From Candidatus Segatella albertsiae (GTDB lineage Bacteria; Bacteroidota; Bacteroidia; Bacteroidales; Bacteroidaceae), in the NCBI GenBank assembly GCA_002451555.1, contig DKCU01000067.1, positions 1 to 37,738 of the forward strand: a stretch of 37,738 nt of DNA, in the 5' to 3' direction. Of this stretch, positions 7,015 through 15,924 are shown one piece after another. The notes below the pieces were generated by a model. That model had not been told where the DNA came from, searched no databases, and worked only from the letters and a program-made list of their open reading frames with translations. Both the position numbers and the translations under genes were made by a program. Within the stretch, counting starts at the first letter, position 1. The number at the start of each line of letters is the position of its first letter.

Positions 7015-8040
7015 TTATCTCGTTGTTCCTCTCACCACAAGTCTCGTTCTCACGACTCTTCGCTCCACTTCGTCCCGTGGTATCGAACCTTCCACTTGTC
7101 CTATCAGGATGTTCGCAGCTTCCTCGCCTACAGCTACTCCTCGCTGCTCCACCGTCGTGAGCATCGGGTCGCACGCCTTGGCACGGTCGCCATTGGTGAA
7201 TCCACAGATACTGATGTCCTCAGGCACTCGGAATCCCATGCGCTTTGCCGTATAGAGAATGCCTATGGCAGTATCGTCATTGATGGCGAAGAAAGCATCC
7301 GGTCGGTCATCACTCTCCAATATTTCCGGCGTAATCGCCTCAGCCTGTGCCCGATTATCACAGATTTTTACGTGGGGGGGCAACTCTTTGAGCCCATGTT
7401 TCACCAGAGCATCGTGATAACCATTGTAGCGATTCTTGGAGATTTCCAAGTTCATCGGAGAACCGTAGAAAGCGATTCTCTTACACCCCGTGTCGATGAG
7501 ATGAGTCACGGCGGTAAAAGCCCCCATGTAATCATCGACCACCACTCGGGAGCAGTTCACCCCCGTACATATTCTATCATAGAAGACCAACGGCACACCA
7601 TTGTCCATCAACTTTTGGAAATGATCGTACCTCTTGGTGTCCTTGGCTTGGGAGACAATGATGCCACATACCTTATTCTTATAGAAGTCGTCGCAGATGG
7701 CAACCTCCTTGTCATATCGCTCGTTGCTCTGCGCCACCATCACACGATAACCTCGGGCACGAGCCTCCTCCTCGATGCCAGAGAGTACCGACATAAAATA
7801 ATAATGTACGAACTCTGGCACGATTACACCTATCACCTTCATCGGTTGCACCTTGCTATGGCGCAAAGCCTCCCCGATGACGTTCGGATAGAAGTTGTGC
7901 TCACGAGCATATTGCTGGATACGCTCCTTTTGGACAGCACTGATACGAGGGCTGTCCTTCAAAGCTCGGCTCACCGTGGCGATGCTAACACCTAAGTCGC
8001 GAGCTATATCTTTCATCGTTATAGGTATCTTGTCGTTCAT
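7015..8040 (-). CDS. LacI-family transcriptional regulator of the starch/maltose locus
   Basis: A 341-residue protein. The N-terminal helix-turn-helix (ITMKDIARDLGVSIATVSRA, about 7-26) and the hinge helix region are typical of LacI/PurR. They are followed by a periplasmic-binding-protein-like effector domain (VIGVIVPEFVHYYFMSVLSG onward). It is divergent from susC and upstream of the transporter. Three 14-16 bp palindromes with a central CG, the usual LacI-family operator form, lie only at promoters of this locus. Their fixed position 65 bp upstream of the -7 centre implies activation rather than steric repression. This gene takes the place of SusR in the classical Bacteroides sus locus. The effector is unknown; maltose or an oligosaccharide is the obvious guess. 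A run of seven C encodes part of LPPHV but leaves the frame intact. Confidence 0.92.
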   Translation of the reverse strand: MNDKIPITMKDIARDLGVSIATVSRALKDSPRISAVQKERIQQYAREHNFYPNVIGEALRHSKVQPMKVIGVIVPEFVHYYFMSVLSGIEEEARARGYRVMVAQSNERYDKEVAICDDFYKNKVCGIIVSQAKDTKRYDHFQKLMDNGVPLVFYDRICTGVNCSRVVVDDYMGAFTAVTHLIDTGCKRIAFYGSPMNLEISKNRYNGYHDALVKHGLKELPPHVKICDNRAQAEAITPEILESDDRPDAFFAINDDTAIGILYTAKRMGFRVPEDISICGFTNGDRAKACDPMLTTVEQRGVAVGEEAANILIGQVEGSIPRDEVERRVVRTRLVVRGTTR

Positions 8041-8059
8041 CTTGTTTTTAGTTACAGTG

Positions 8060-8067
8060 CAAAATTA
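8060..8067 (-). promoter_or_regulatory. -7 box of lacI promoter
   Basis: On the minus strand TAATTTTG fits TAnnTTTG, 20 bp before the lacI ATG. Its centre is 66 bp from the shared operator, mirroring the 65 bp on the susC side, so the single operator may serve both divergent promoters. Confidence 0.55.
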
Positions 8068-8098
8068 GAAATTTATCCCATATCTTGCACCAATTTGG

Positions 8099-8112
8099 TT
8101 GATGTAAATCAA
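8099..8112. promoter_or_regulatory. FNR/CRP-type box between lacI and susC
   Basis: TTGATGTAAATCAA is a perfect TTGAT-N4-ATCAA, the consensus half-site arrangement bound by FNR/CRP-family regulators. It lies 10 bp from the LacI-type operator. A second identical box (reverse orientation) is paired with the amylase operator. The binding protein is not encoded in this window. Confidence 0.6.
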
Positions 8113-8121
8113 GAAAAATGC

Positions 8122-8137
8122 GTGCAAACGTTTGCAC
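8122..8137. promoter_or_regulatory. LacI-family operator between lacI and susC
   Basis: GTGCAAACGTTTGCAC is a perfect 16-bp palindrome. Centre 8129.5 is 65.0 bp from the susC -7 centre and 66.0 bp from the lacI -7 centre. Confidence 0.88.
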
Positions 8138-8190
8138 TAAAGAAATAACGGAATTAACTAAAAAATAGTACAACATATCGGAAAAGACCT

Positions 8191-8198
8191 TAATTTTG
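8191..8198 (+). promoter_or_regulatory. -7 box of susC promoter
   Basis: TAATTTTG matches TAnnTTTG. No TTTG is present at -33. A start near 8205 leaves a leader of about 90 nt before the susC ATG. Confidence 0.65.
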
Positions 8199-8294
8199 CA
8201 GTCGTAAACTTAAAACTATCCGAAAATCTTACGAATAGAATACGAATAGAAATAACAATAAACATATAATACATTAACTTAAAAATCAAGCAAA

Positions 8295-11200
8295 ATGATG
8301 AAGCAGTTAAAATTTAAATTGCCTCTCAGAACGTTGACCCTCGCAGGTGGTCTTCTTCTGACAGCAAGTTCCTTCGCGCAATCAAATGCCATCAAGGGAC
8401 AAGTGAAAGATGCTTCTGGTGAGCCTGTCATGGGTGCTACCATTACAGTGAACGGTAAGGCAGTGGGCATTACCGACATGGATGGTAACTTCTCCGTAGA
8501 TGCAGCTCCTGGTTCTAACCTAACATTTACCTATCTCGGAATGACTCCACAGACCGTGAAGGCATCCAACAACATGACAATCACCATGACCGACGATTCC
8601 AAGGCTTTGAACGAGGTCGTTGTCATTGGATATGGCGCAGTGAAGAAATCAGACTTGACCGGTTCCGTAACTGCCATCAAGCCAGACTCCAAAAATAAGG
8701 GTGTGGTAGTCAATGCCCAAGATATGCTCGCTGGTAAAGTTGCCGGTGTAAACATCACAAGCAACGACGGTACACCTGGTGGTGGAGCTGCCATTCGTAT
8801 CCGTGGTGGTTCTTCTTTGAACGCTTCCAACGACCCATTGATTGTCATCGATGGTTTGGCCATGGACAATGACGGAGTAAAAGGTCTTTCCAACCTTCTT
8901 TCTGTAGTCAACCCACAAGATATTGAGTCTTTCAGTATTTTGAAGGATGCTTCAGCGACAGCCATTTATGGTTCCCGTGGTTCCAATGGTGTCATCATCA
9001 TCACAACCAAGAAAGGCCATAAGGGTCAGAAGCCAACAGTTTCATACTCTGGTAGTGTAACCATCAGTGAAAAGAAAAATACGGTTGATGTTTTGGACGG
9101 CAACGAATACCGTGCATTGATTGAAAAGCTCTACGGTACTGACAGCGAAGCATATAGTGCTCTTGGAACAGCGAACACCAACTGGCAAGACTTGATTTAT
9201 CGCACAGCCATCAGCCACGACCATAACGTAACCGTGTCTGGCGCAGCCAAGAATCTTCCATATCGTGTATCCGTAGGTTACACTGACCAAGAAGGTATTA
9301 TCAAGAATTCTGACTTCCAGCGTGCCACTGCATCCATCAACTTGAATCCTTCTTTCTTCAAAGATCATTTGACATTCAATTTGAACGCCAAAGGTATGTA
9401 CGCCAAGAGCGTATATACAGATGGTTCAGTTGTTTCATCAGCTGTAAGAATGGACCCAACACAGGATCCATATAGTTTCACTTCTCCTTACCACAAGGCA
9501 CAGTTGGGCGACAAGTTGGGACAAACTCTTCAAAATTATGGAGGTTATTTCCAATGGACTACAGGTGCTTCGTATGGCGACTCAACATGGCCTTACACTT
9601 ATAATAGTACAACAGAGATGCCTAATCCTATCTCTTTGTTAGACCAGGCAAACACAACTGCTCATAGCCGCTCATTCATCGGTAGTGCAGACATCGATTA
9701 CAAAGTGCATGGTTTTGAAGATTTGAGATTACATGCGACATTGGGCGCTGACATTTCGAAGGGTCGCCAATCACAAGCTTTCGCACCAAGTTGTACCAAA
9801 GCTTTATATTATGGAAGCTATGGTGGCGAAGAGATTTTAAAGCGTAACCTCACATTGAGTGCATACGCCCAATATTACAAGGACTTCGACAAAGACCATC
9901 ATTTCGACATCATGGCAGGTTACGAGTGGCAGCACTTCTGGCGTAGCAAGAAAAATGACTATGTAGGATACTATCCATCTACCAACGATGATGCAACCCT
10001 TGCAGGCACAGAACGTCCACATACACCATACAGCGAGAAGAGCGAAAGTTATCTCGTATCATTCTTTGGACGTGCCAACTACACTTTGATGGATCGTTAT
10101 TTCTTGACAGCAACCGTCCGTGACGATGGTACTTCTCGTTTCAAGAAGCATTGGGCTTGGTTCCCATCATTTGCTTTTGCATGGAAGATCAACGAGGAGA
10201 ACGAGTGGAAGAAGATAACTTGGTTGTCAGACTTGAAACTCCGTTTGGGTTATGGCTTGACTGGTCAGCAAGCTGGTGATATCGGCGACTATGAGTGGAT
10301 TCCGACCTACTCTATCAGTACAGGCACCAATGGTTTCTACCCTATCCTTGGCGAAGGTCAACTATACAGACCTAACAACTATCGCCCAGACTTGAAGTGG
10401 GAGACAACCACTACATACAATGTCGGTTTGGACTGGGGCATCTTCGACCAGAAATTGACAGGTAGCGTGGATTGGTATTTCCGTAAGACTACCGACTTGC
10501 TCAACTATGCTCCATTGGCTTCCATGGCAGGTTACAAGAACCAAGCATGGCAGAACATCGGCTCATTACAGAACTCTGGTGTAGAAACATCAATCACTTG
10601 GAGAGCTATCCAGACCAAAGACTGGTATTGGACTATGACATACAACTTCACCTACAACAAGAACAAGATTACAGACTTGAATGGTGTTTCTGAAAATGGC
10701 GCACCTGTAGCCAATACCAAAATCAAGGTAGGAAATGGTTCTGGTGCATACTTGCAAGCAAACCAAGTGGGATATGCCATGAATTCCTATTACGTTTACC
10801 AACAGGTTTACGACGAAAAGGGTAATCCTATCGAGAACTGCGTTGTTGACCGTGATGGTGACGGAAAGATAACAGAAAAAGACAAGTATCTCTATAAGAG
10901 TCCTGCAGCCCCTGTAACCATGGGATTCTCTTCTCGCTTAGAGTACAAGAACTGGGACTTAGGTTTCTCATTGCGCGCAAGTATCGGCAACTATGTTTAC
11001 AACAATGTTGAACAAGGCATGAGCAACATGAATACTGGCGAGTTGTTCTCCAACTCCTTGAAATACCTCTCTAACAGATTAAAGAGTGCAGTAGATAGAA
11101 ATTGGCAAACATACGAGATTACATCAAAGTTGTCCGACTACTATGTCAAGAACGCTTCATTCTTGAAGTGCGACAACATTACATTAGGTTACAGCTTCAA

Positions 11201-11378
11201 CAACTTGTTTAAGTCAAGCGGATGGCATGGACTTTCTGGACGTGCATACGCCACTGCATCTAACGTGTTTACAATCACCAAGTACGACGGATTGGACCCA
11301 GAGGTATTCGATGGTAACGACAACAACCTCTATCCACGTCCATTCTCCGTAGTAGTTGGTCTTAGCTTGAATTTCTAA
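8295..11378 (+). CDS. susC: SusC-like TonB-dependent outer-membrane starch oligosaccharide importer
   Basis: A 1027-residue protein with a signal peptide ending near SSFAQ and a carboxypeptidase-regulatory-like domain (IKGQVKDASGEPVMGATI, about 32-100). A TonB-box-like segment NEVVVIGYG (about 106) is followed by the plug domain (AGVNITS, IRIRGGSSLNAS, ILKDASATAIYGSRGSNGVI) and a 22-strand barrel ending in the aromatic terminus VVGLSLNF. It imports malto-oligosaccharides into the periplasm using TonB/ExbBD energy, with SusD as the lid. First gene of the susCDEF run; susD starts 18 bp after its stop. The start has two adjacent ATGs (8295 and 8298). The starch assignment rests on context (SusE, SusF, GH13, MalQ). 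Confidence 0.95.
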   Translation: MMKQLKFKLPLRTLTLAGGLLLTASSFAQSNAIKGQVKDASGEPVMGATITVNGKAVGITDMDGNFSVDAAPGSNLTFTYLGMTPQTVKASNNMTITMTDDSKALNEVVVIGYGAVKKSDLTGSVTAIKPDSKNKGVVVNAQDMLAGKVAGVNITSNDGTPGGGAAIRIRGGSSLNASNDPLIVIDGLAMDNDGVKGLSNLLSVVNPQDIESFSILKDASATAIYGSRGSNGVIIITTKKGHKGQKPTVSYSGSVTISEKKNTVDVLDGNEYRALIEKLYGTDSEAYSALGTANTNWQDLIYRTAISHDHNVTVSGAAKNLPYRVSVGYTDQEGIIKNSDFQRATASINLNPSFFKDHLTFNLNAKGMYAKSVYTDGSVVSSAVRMDPTQDPYSFTSPYHKAQLGDKLGQTLQNYGGYFQWTTGASYGDSTWPYTYNSTTEMPNPISLLDQANTTAHSRSFIGSADIDYKVHGFEDLRLHATLGADISKGRQSQAFAPSCTKALYYGSYGGEEILKRNLTLSAYAQYYKDFDKDHHFDIMAGYEWQHFWRSKKNDYVGYYPSTNDDATLAGTERPHTPYSEKSESYLVSFFGRANYTLMDRYFLTATVRDDGTSRFKKHWAWFPSFAFAWKINEENEWKKITWLSDLKLRLGYGLTGQQAGDIGDYEWIPTYSISTGTNGFYPILGEGQLYRPNNYRPDLKWETTTTYNVGLDWGIFDQKLTGSVDWYFRKTTDLLNYAPLASMAGYKNQAWQNIGSLQNSGVETSITWRAIQTKDWYWTMTYNFTYNKNKITDLNGVSENGAPVANTKIKVGNGSGAYLQANQVGYAMNSYYVYQQVYDEKGNPIENCVVDRDGDGKITEKDKYLYKSPAAPVTMGFSSRLEYKNWDLGFSLRASIGNYVYNNVEQGMSNMNTGELFSNSLKYLSNRLKSAVDRNWQTYEITSKLSDYYVKNASFLKCDNITLGYSFNNLFKSSGWHGLSGRAYATASNVFTITKYDGLDPEVFDGNDNNLYPRPFSVVVGLSLNF

Positions 11379-11396
11379 TAAGAAAGGATTCACATT

Positions 11397-13007
11397 ATGA
11401 ATAAATATATCAAAAGAATTGTTCCTGTAGCAACCATGCTACTTTCTTTAGGAGCAACATCATGTGTGGGGGATTTGGATGTAACTCCAATCAATCCAAA
11501 CCTACAAACAAATTTAGACATCAATGGTCTATTCAATAAATGCTATGCCAACTTTGCCTTAGCAGGAAACAGTGGTGGAAATGGCGACTGCGACATCGAT
11601 GGACTTGATGGCGGTACTACAGGTTTTGTACGCCAGTTGTTCAATGCAAACGAATTGACAACTGATGAAGCTATTTGTGGATGGGGTGATGAAGGTATCG
11701 CCAGTTTCTGCTACAACAGTTACAATGCTTCACATCCTATGTTGAATGGTTTCTATGCCCGTATCACAACTGGCATCGCTTATTGCAATCAATACTTGGC
11801 TGAAGCAGGCAACCAAGATGCCACAATGGCAGCAGAGATTAGATTCTTGCGTGCTTTTGAATACTTCACTTTAATGGACTGCTGGGGCAACATTCCGTTC
11901 ACCCTCGAGCCAATGACCAAACCAGTACAGTATTCTAGAGCACAGGCTTATGAATGGTTGGAAAAAGAACTCCTAGAAATAGAGCCAAACCTTTCTGAAG
12001 CTAAAGCAAAGAAATCAACAGATAGCGGTTATGGTCGTGTTGACAAAGCTGCATGCTGGCTGCTTCTTTCCCGCCTCTACCTCAATGCTGAAGTTTATAC
12101 AGGTACTGCGCAATGGGCAAAGGCAAAGGAATATGCCAAGAAAGTGATGGACTCATCTTATAAGTTGAACATGGAAGGCAAGAATGGTTGGAGTGCATAC
12201 CAGATGCTTTTCATGGGCGACAATGGCGAGACAGACGCTGCATACGAAGGTATATTCCCTCTTCTACAAGATGGCTTGAAAACCACAAGTTGGGGTACAT
12301 CTCTATTCTTGATGGCTAGTACATACGACGAAAATATGCATGGAGATCCAAACGATGCAGTTGCTACAAATGGTACCGACCAGAAATGGGGTGGTAACCG
12401 TGCACGCCCTGACTTGATCAAGAAGTTCTTCCCACAAGGAGACATTCCACACTTAGAGAGTTACCAAACAGCAGAAGCGGCAGGCGATGACCGTGCTCTC
12501 TTCAATGGCATTGGCCGTACATTGGACAATGAAGATGTTGCTACATTCAAGAGCGGATATGCCATAGCTAAGTTCAACAACTTCAAAACTGACGGAAGCA
12601 AAGGTCATGATGGTTCATTCTGCGATGCAGACTTCTTCTTGATGCGTGCCGCAGAGGCCTATCTCAACTTTGCAGAAGCTGACGCTCGTTTGAATGGCAA
12701 CCAGACAACCGCAGAAGGAACGGAAGCCATCAACAAGATTCGTGAGCGTGCCAACGCCTCAACACGTGAAGGCAGCTATTCACTCAACGACATCTGTGAC
12801 GAGTGGAGCCGAGAGTTCTATTTCGAAGGACGCCGCCGTATGGATTTGATTCGCTTCAACAGATTTGGTGGTAACGTCAACTATAATTGGCAATGGAAGG
12901 GTGGCACTAAGGAAGGCCGTAACTTCTCTAAAGACCTCAACATCTTTGCCATCCCTACCAACGAGTTGACTTCCAACAAGAACTTGCATCAGAATCCTGG
13001 ATATTAA
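11397..13007 (+). CDS. susD: SusD-like starch-binding surface lipoprotein
   Basis: A 536-residue lipoprotein: the signal peptide ends LSLGATS with lipobox Cys23. The TPR-like helical core shows the family segment RAFEYFTLMDCWGNIPF (about 151-167). The C-terminal signature EFYFEGRRRMDLIRFNRFGG is that of RagB/SusD proteins. It sits on SusC as a hinged lid and binds the glucan chain. It is encoded 18 bp downstream of susC and 27 bp upstream of susE, so the run is surely co-transcribed. Confidence 0.95.
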   Translation: MNKYIKRIVPVATMLLSLGATSCVGDLDVTPINPNLQTNLDINGLFNKCYANFALAGNSGGNGDCDIDGLDGGTTGFVRQLFNANELTTDEAICGWGDEGIASFCYNSYNASHPMLNGFYARITTGIAYCNQYLAEAGNQDATMAAEIRFLRAFEYFTLMDCWGNIPFTLEPMTKPVQYSRAQAYEWLEKELLEIEPNLSEAKAKKSTDSGYGRVDKAACWLLLSRLYLNAEVYTGTAQWAKAKEYAKKVMDSSYKLNMEGKNGWSAYQMLFMGDNGETDAAYEGIFPLLQDGLKTTSWGTSLFLMASTYDENMHGDPNDAVATNGTDQKWGGNRARPDLIKKFFPQGDIPHLESYQTAEAAGDDRALFNGIGRTLDNEDVATFKSGYAIAKFNNFKTDGSKGHDGSFCDADFFLMRAAEAYLNFAEADARLNGNQTTAEGTEAINKIRERANASTREGSYSLNDICDEWSREFYFEGRRRMDLIRFNRFGGNVNYNWQWKGGTKEGRNFSKDLNIFAIPTNELTSNKNLHQNPGY

Positions 13008-13034
13008 TTTTCATACATTAAAAAGGAATTCATT

Positions 13035-14198
13035 ATGAAAAATATAATCAAATCAGCACTACTCGTTGTCATGAGCTTGGCTCTCATGACAGCATGTAGC
13101 GACGACAACGACTCTAATCCGACTCTCACGTCAGCCACAGAGTTCAAACTGAACACACCAGCTTTGGAGAATACTCCTATAGACTTGGCAAATTCATCCA
13201 AAATCATATTGACCTGCTCCCAACCGAATTATGGTTTTCCTGCAAGCACTCAATACACAGTTCAAGTTGCTACCAAGCAAGACATGTCTGATGCCGTAGA
13301 ATTGGACGAAACCAGCACATCGGCAAAAGTCGAAATTGACGCAGCCACTTTAGCTAGTACATTGACCAACATCTACGTAGAGAAAGGAAAGACAGAGGCT
13401 GATTTTCCAATGGATGTAAAAGCCTACTTCCGATTGAAAGCAAACGTGGTCACCAGCACGGGTGCAGCTGTTGAAGGCACAGAGATTCTTTCAAACATAG
13501 TCTCTCTCAACAAGATTCATCTCTTGTTCTCTTTGCCACCAGTAACTACACCAGACAACGTTTATGTCATTGGCAAATTCTGTAGTTGGGATTGGGGCAA
13601 ATGCCTAGACATGGTTAAAGTAAATGGTGCAGAAAACGTATTCTGGCGTTTAGTCTATATTGATGGTGAAGGCATCAAGATCAACACCGACAAAGCTTGG
13701 AACAACCAGGAACTTGGCTACTCAGGCATCAACATCTCTGGAGACTGCGCCGCTGACATGATAGACAATGGTGGCAACATTGCATCTAAGAATCCAGGTT
13801 GGTACCTTATGATTGCCACAACTTCAGTATCAGGTCGTGATATTGTTTACGATGTTCAATTCAACAAGCCTGAGGTTTGGCTTACAGGTGGTGTACTGAA
13901 TGGAGTTTGGGATGAATTGAATCCTGCAGGTTTATTCACGGTTCCTACCACCCAAGACGGCGAGTTTGTTTCACCAACATTCCTTGCAGGAGTGGCAGGC
14001 GGTAAGACATCTGATGACCCAGGTGTACGTGCCTACGTAAAGATTCCAGGCTACGATTGGTGGAAATCCGAATTTATCATTTACGATGGCAAAATTGCGT
14101 ACAGAAGCACAGGTGGTGACCAAACGCCACGTGTAGCAGGTAAAGCTGGTCAACAATTGCACCTCAACTTCGCCAAAGGCACAGGTGAAATCAAGTAA
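13035..14198 (+). CDS. susE: SusE-like starch-binding surface lipoprotein
   Basis: 387 residues. Lipobox Cys21 (SLALMTAC) is followed by SDD, acidic residues right after the Cys as in Bacteroidota surface-lipoprotein export signals. An N-terminal SusE domain (EFKLNTPALENTPIDLA) contains a fibronectin-like fold. Two starch-binding beta-sandwich modules follow, beginning near residues 176 (VYVIGKFCSWDWG) and 280 (VWLTGGVLNGVWDE); their Trp residues are candidate glucan platforms. It holds starch at the cell surface for cleavage. It is the third gene of the operon, followed 24 bp later by susF. Confidence 0.9.
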   Translation: MKNIIKSALLVVMSLALMTACSDDNDSNPTLTSATEFKLNTPALENTPIDLANSSKIILTCSQPNYGFPASTQYTVQVATKQDMSDAVELDETSTSAKVEIDAATLASTLTNIYVEKGKTEADFPMDVKAYFRLKANVVTSTGAAVEGTEILSNIVSLNKIHLLFSLPPVTTPDNVYVIGKFCSWDWGKCLDMVKVNGAENVFWRLVYIDGEGIKINTDKAWNNQELGYSGINISGDCAADMIDNGGNIASKNPGWYLMIATTSVSGRDIVYDVQFNKPEVWLTGGVLNGVWDELNPAGLFTVPTTQDGEFVSPTFLAGVAGGKTSDDPGVRAYVKIPGYDWWKSEFIIYDGKIAYRSTGGDQTPRVAGKAGQQLHLNFAKGTGEIK

Positions 14199-14222
14199 AT
14201 AACGATTTAAAATCGAAAAACA

Positions 14223-15698
14223 ATGAAAAAATTATCATTATATGTATCTATCGCACTTGCAGGCCTCTTCATGGGGTCCTGCAGTGACGATTACACCAAC
14301 TGGGCTAATCCTCAGACCAACCCACAGGAAGATGCCATCACCATCCCTGGCTTTACTGCTACTGCTGCGCAAGCCATCGACTTAGCCCAAGTAACAACAG
14401 ATAGTGTCGCTGCTTACTCCTTAGGTGAGTCAGCCCTCCCAACGGGTTTCACATTGGAAAATGCTCGCATGGAGTTGACACCTCAAGGTGTGGAGAATGC
14501 CACTAAGACGACTGTCAGCACAAGCCTCGATGGCAAGAGTGCCGTCACCGACTTGGCATCCGTAGTAGAAACCGCATACGGCAAGCGCCCTACTGCTCGT
14601 ACTTTCGATGCTCAGATTTATGTCAACGCCATCAAGGACGGTCAGGCTGTTCTCATCGATGCCGGCAAAGTTAATCTCGTATTGACTCCAAAGGCTCCAT
14701 TCATCGACTCCAACTATTACATCGTTGGTAACATGACAAACTGGGCTTTGGACAACAACTTTAAGTTCACTCATTCTGATGCAGATGTTTATGAGGATCC
14801 TGTCTTCACAATCATGTTCACTACAACTGCCGACAACCAGTATTGGAAGATCATTCCACAAGGGAATGTCGATGCAGGCAACATCTGGGCTGTGGAAAAC
14901 AATCCTAAGGGTGTTGTGGGTGTAGAAACTGATGGCGATGACGCAATGAGCGGTACTCTTCTGACAACAACTTCTACTGGTGAAAAGGCTAACGCTGGCA
15001 AGATTGCCAAAGCTGGTATCTACCAGATGACCATCAACATGATGGACTACACCTACACCATCAAACAAATTGCCCCTGAGTATTACCTCGTTGGCAAACT
15101 GCAAGGTTGGTCTCCAACAAACAAGAGTTGTCTTATGTACGCCGAGAGTGCTATGGTACAGAGTTACACGACACAGTGGAACGAAGATGCGAACTTGAAG
15201 ATTTGGTTGGGCAGCGACTTTGGCACATGGAACAGCGCATACGGAACCGCAATTAATGACGACAACTCTGTTTCTGGTAAGATTGGTGGCAGTGGATCTA
15301 TCAAATGCCCTGAGCCAGGCAAGTTCTACACCTTTACAGCAGATTTCTCTACCATGACCTACAAGTGGACTAAGCTCGATAACCAAGCTCCTACAGAGTA
15401 TGAAAAGGTCGGTCTCATCGGTATCGGTAATGACTGGGATAATGATGTAGATATGGAACAGGTTACTCCACACAACTGGTACATCGAGAAAGAGATCCCT
15501 GCTGGTGGCCTTAAGATTCGCGCCAACCACGAATGGAACAATGCAGCCAACTGGGGTTATTTGGATGAAGATCAAGAATATACCAACACGGGGAAGCTCA
15601 TCAGTAGCGGTGGTAGCAAGAACATTCCTGTTCCTGCTGGCAAGTATAAGATATTCTTCAATGATATCACTCTCGAATATGCTTTCATTGCTGAATAA
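14223..15698 (+). CDS. susF: SusF-like starch-binding surface lipoprotein
   Basis: 491 residues with lipobox Cys20 (GLFMGSC) followed by SDD. After an N-terminal SusE/F-type domain, three similar starch-binding modules start near residues 164 (YYIVGNMTNW), 286 (YYLVGKLQGW) and 396 (VGLIGIGNDW), matching the three-CBM layout of Bacteroides SusF. It is expected to bind starch granules without enzymatic activity. It ends the susCDEF run: a strong terminator lies 30 bp past the stop, and the amylase has its own promoter. Confidence 0.9.
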   Translation: MKKLSLYVSIALAGLFMGSCSDDYTNWANPQTNPQEDAITIPGFTATAAQAIDLAQVTTDSVAAYSLGESALPTGFTLENARMELTPQGVENATKTTVSTSLDGKSAVTDLASVVETAYGKRPTARTFDAQIYVNAIKDGQAVLIDAGKVNLVLTPKAPFIDSNYYIVGNMTNWALDNNFKFTHSDADVYEDPVFTIMFTTTADNQYWKIIPQGNVDAGNIWAVENNPKGVVGVETDGDDAMSGTLLTTTSTGEKANAGKIAKAGIYQMTINMMDYTYTIKQIAPEYYLVGKLQGWSPTNKSCLMYAESAMVQSYTTQWNEDANLKIWLGSDFGTWNSAYGTAINDDNSVSGKIGGSGSIKCPEPGKFYTFTADFSTMTYKWTKLDNQAPTEYEKVGLIGIGNDWDNDVDMEQVTPHNWYIEKEIPAGGLKIRANHEWNNAANWGYLDEDQEYTNTGKLISSGGSKNIPVPAGKYKIFFNDITLEYAFIAE

Positions 15699-15726
15699 TT
15701 TATCATAACTATAGAATATAACTAAG

Positions 15727-15768
15727 ATAGGTGGTTCTCAAATGGGAACCACCTATTTTTTATTTTTC
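15727..15768 (+). terminator. Rho-independent terminator after susF
   Basis: An 11-bp perfect stem, ATAGGTGGTTC (15727-15737) and GAACCACCTAT (15746-15756), 8-nt loop, followed by TTTTTATTTTT. It separates susCDEF from the amylase. Confidence 0.92.
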
Positions 15769-15787
15769 CTTTCTTTTATCGCACTAT

Positions 15788-15803
15788 ATGCAAACGTTTG
15801 CAC
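15788..15803 (+). promoter_or_regulatory. LacI-family operator upstream of the amylase
   Basis: The core TGCAAACGTTTGCA at 15789-15802 is a perfect palindrome identical to the lacI-susC site. Centre 15795.5 is 65.0 bp upstream of the amylase -7 centre. Confidence 0.88.
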
Positions 15804-15814
15804 AACCCTTTTGC

Positions 15815-15828
15815 TTGATTTACATCAA
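15815..15828 (+). promoter_or_regulatory. FNR/CRP-type box upstream of the amylase
   Basis: TTGATTTACATCAA, the exact reverse complement of the box at 8099-8112, lies 12 bp from the operator. Its centre is 39 bp upstream of the -7 centre, close to where class II CRP/FNR activators bind. Confidence 0.6.
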
Positions 15829-15856
15829 TTTAGTTATACCCTACAAGAAATAATCG

Positions 15857-15864
15857 TAACTTTG
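15857..15864 (+). promoter_or_regulatory. -7 box of amylase promoter
   Basis: TAACTTTG matches TAnnTTTG. The -33 region is poor (TTTAG at 15829-15833), consistent with a need for an activator. Confidence 0.65.
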
Positions 15865-15924
15865 CCAACGAATTAAACAAATAGAATAGACAAACAACAA
15901 AAGAATTAAAAACAAAACCTAAAT

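Noticed and set aside
7374..7380. Run of seven G/C within lacI
   Set aside because: Considered as a second phase-variable tract, but the frame is intact on both sides and seven bases is common by chance.
14430..15575. Long open frame antisense to susF
   Set aside because: Same reasoning: fully overlaps a well-supported lipoprotein gene and shows no family signature.
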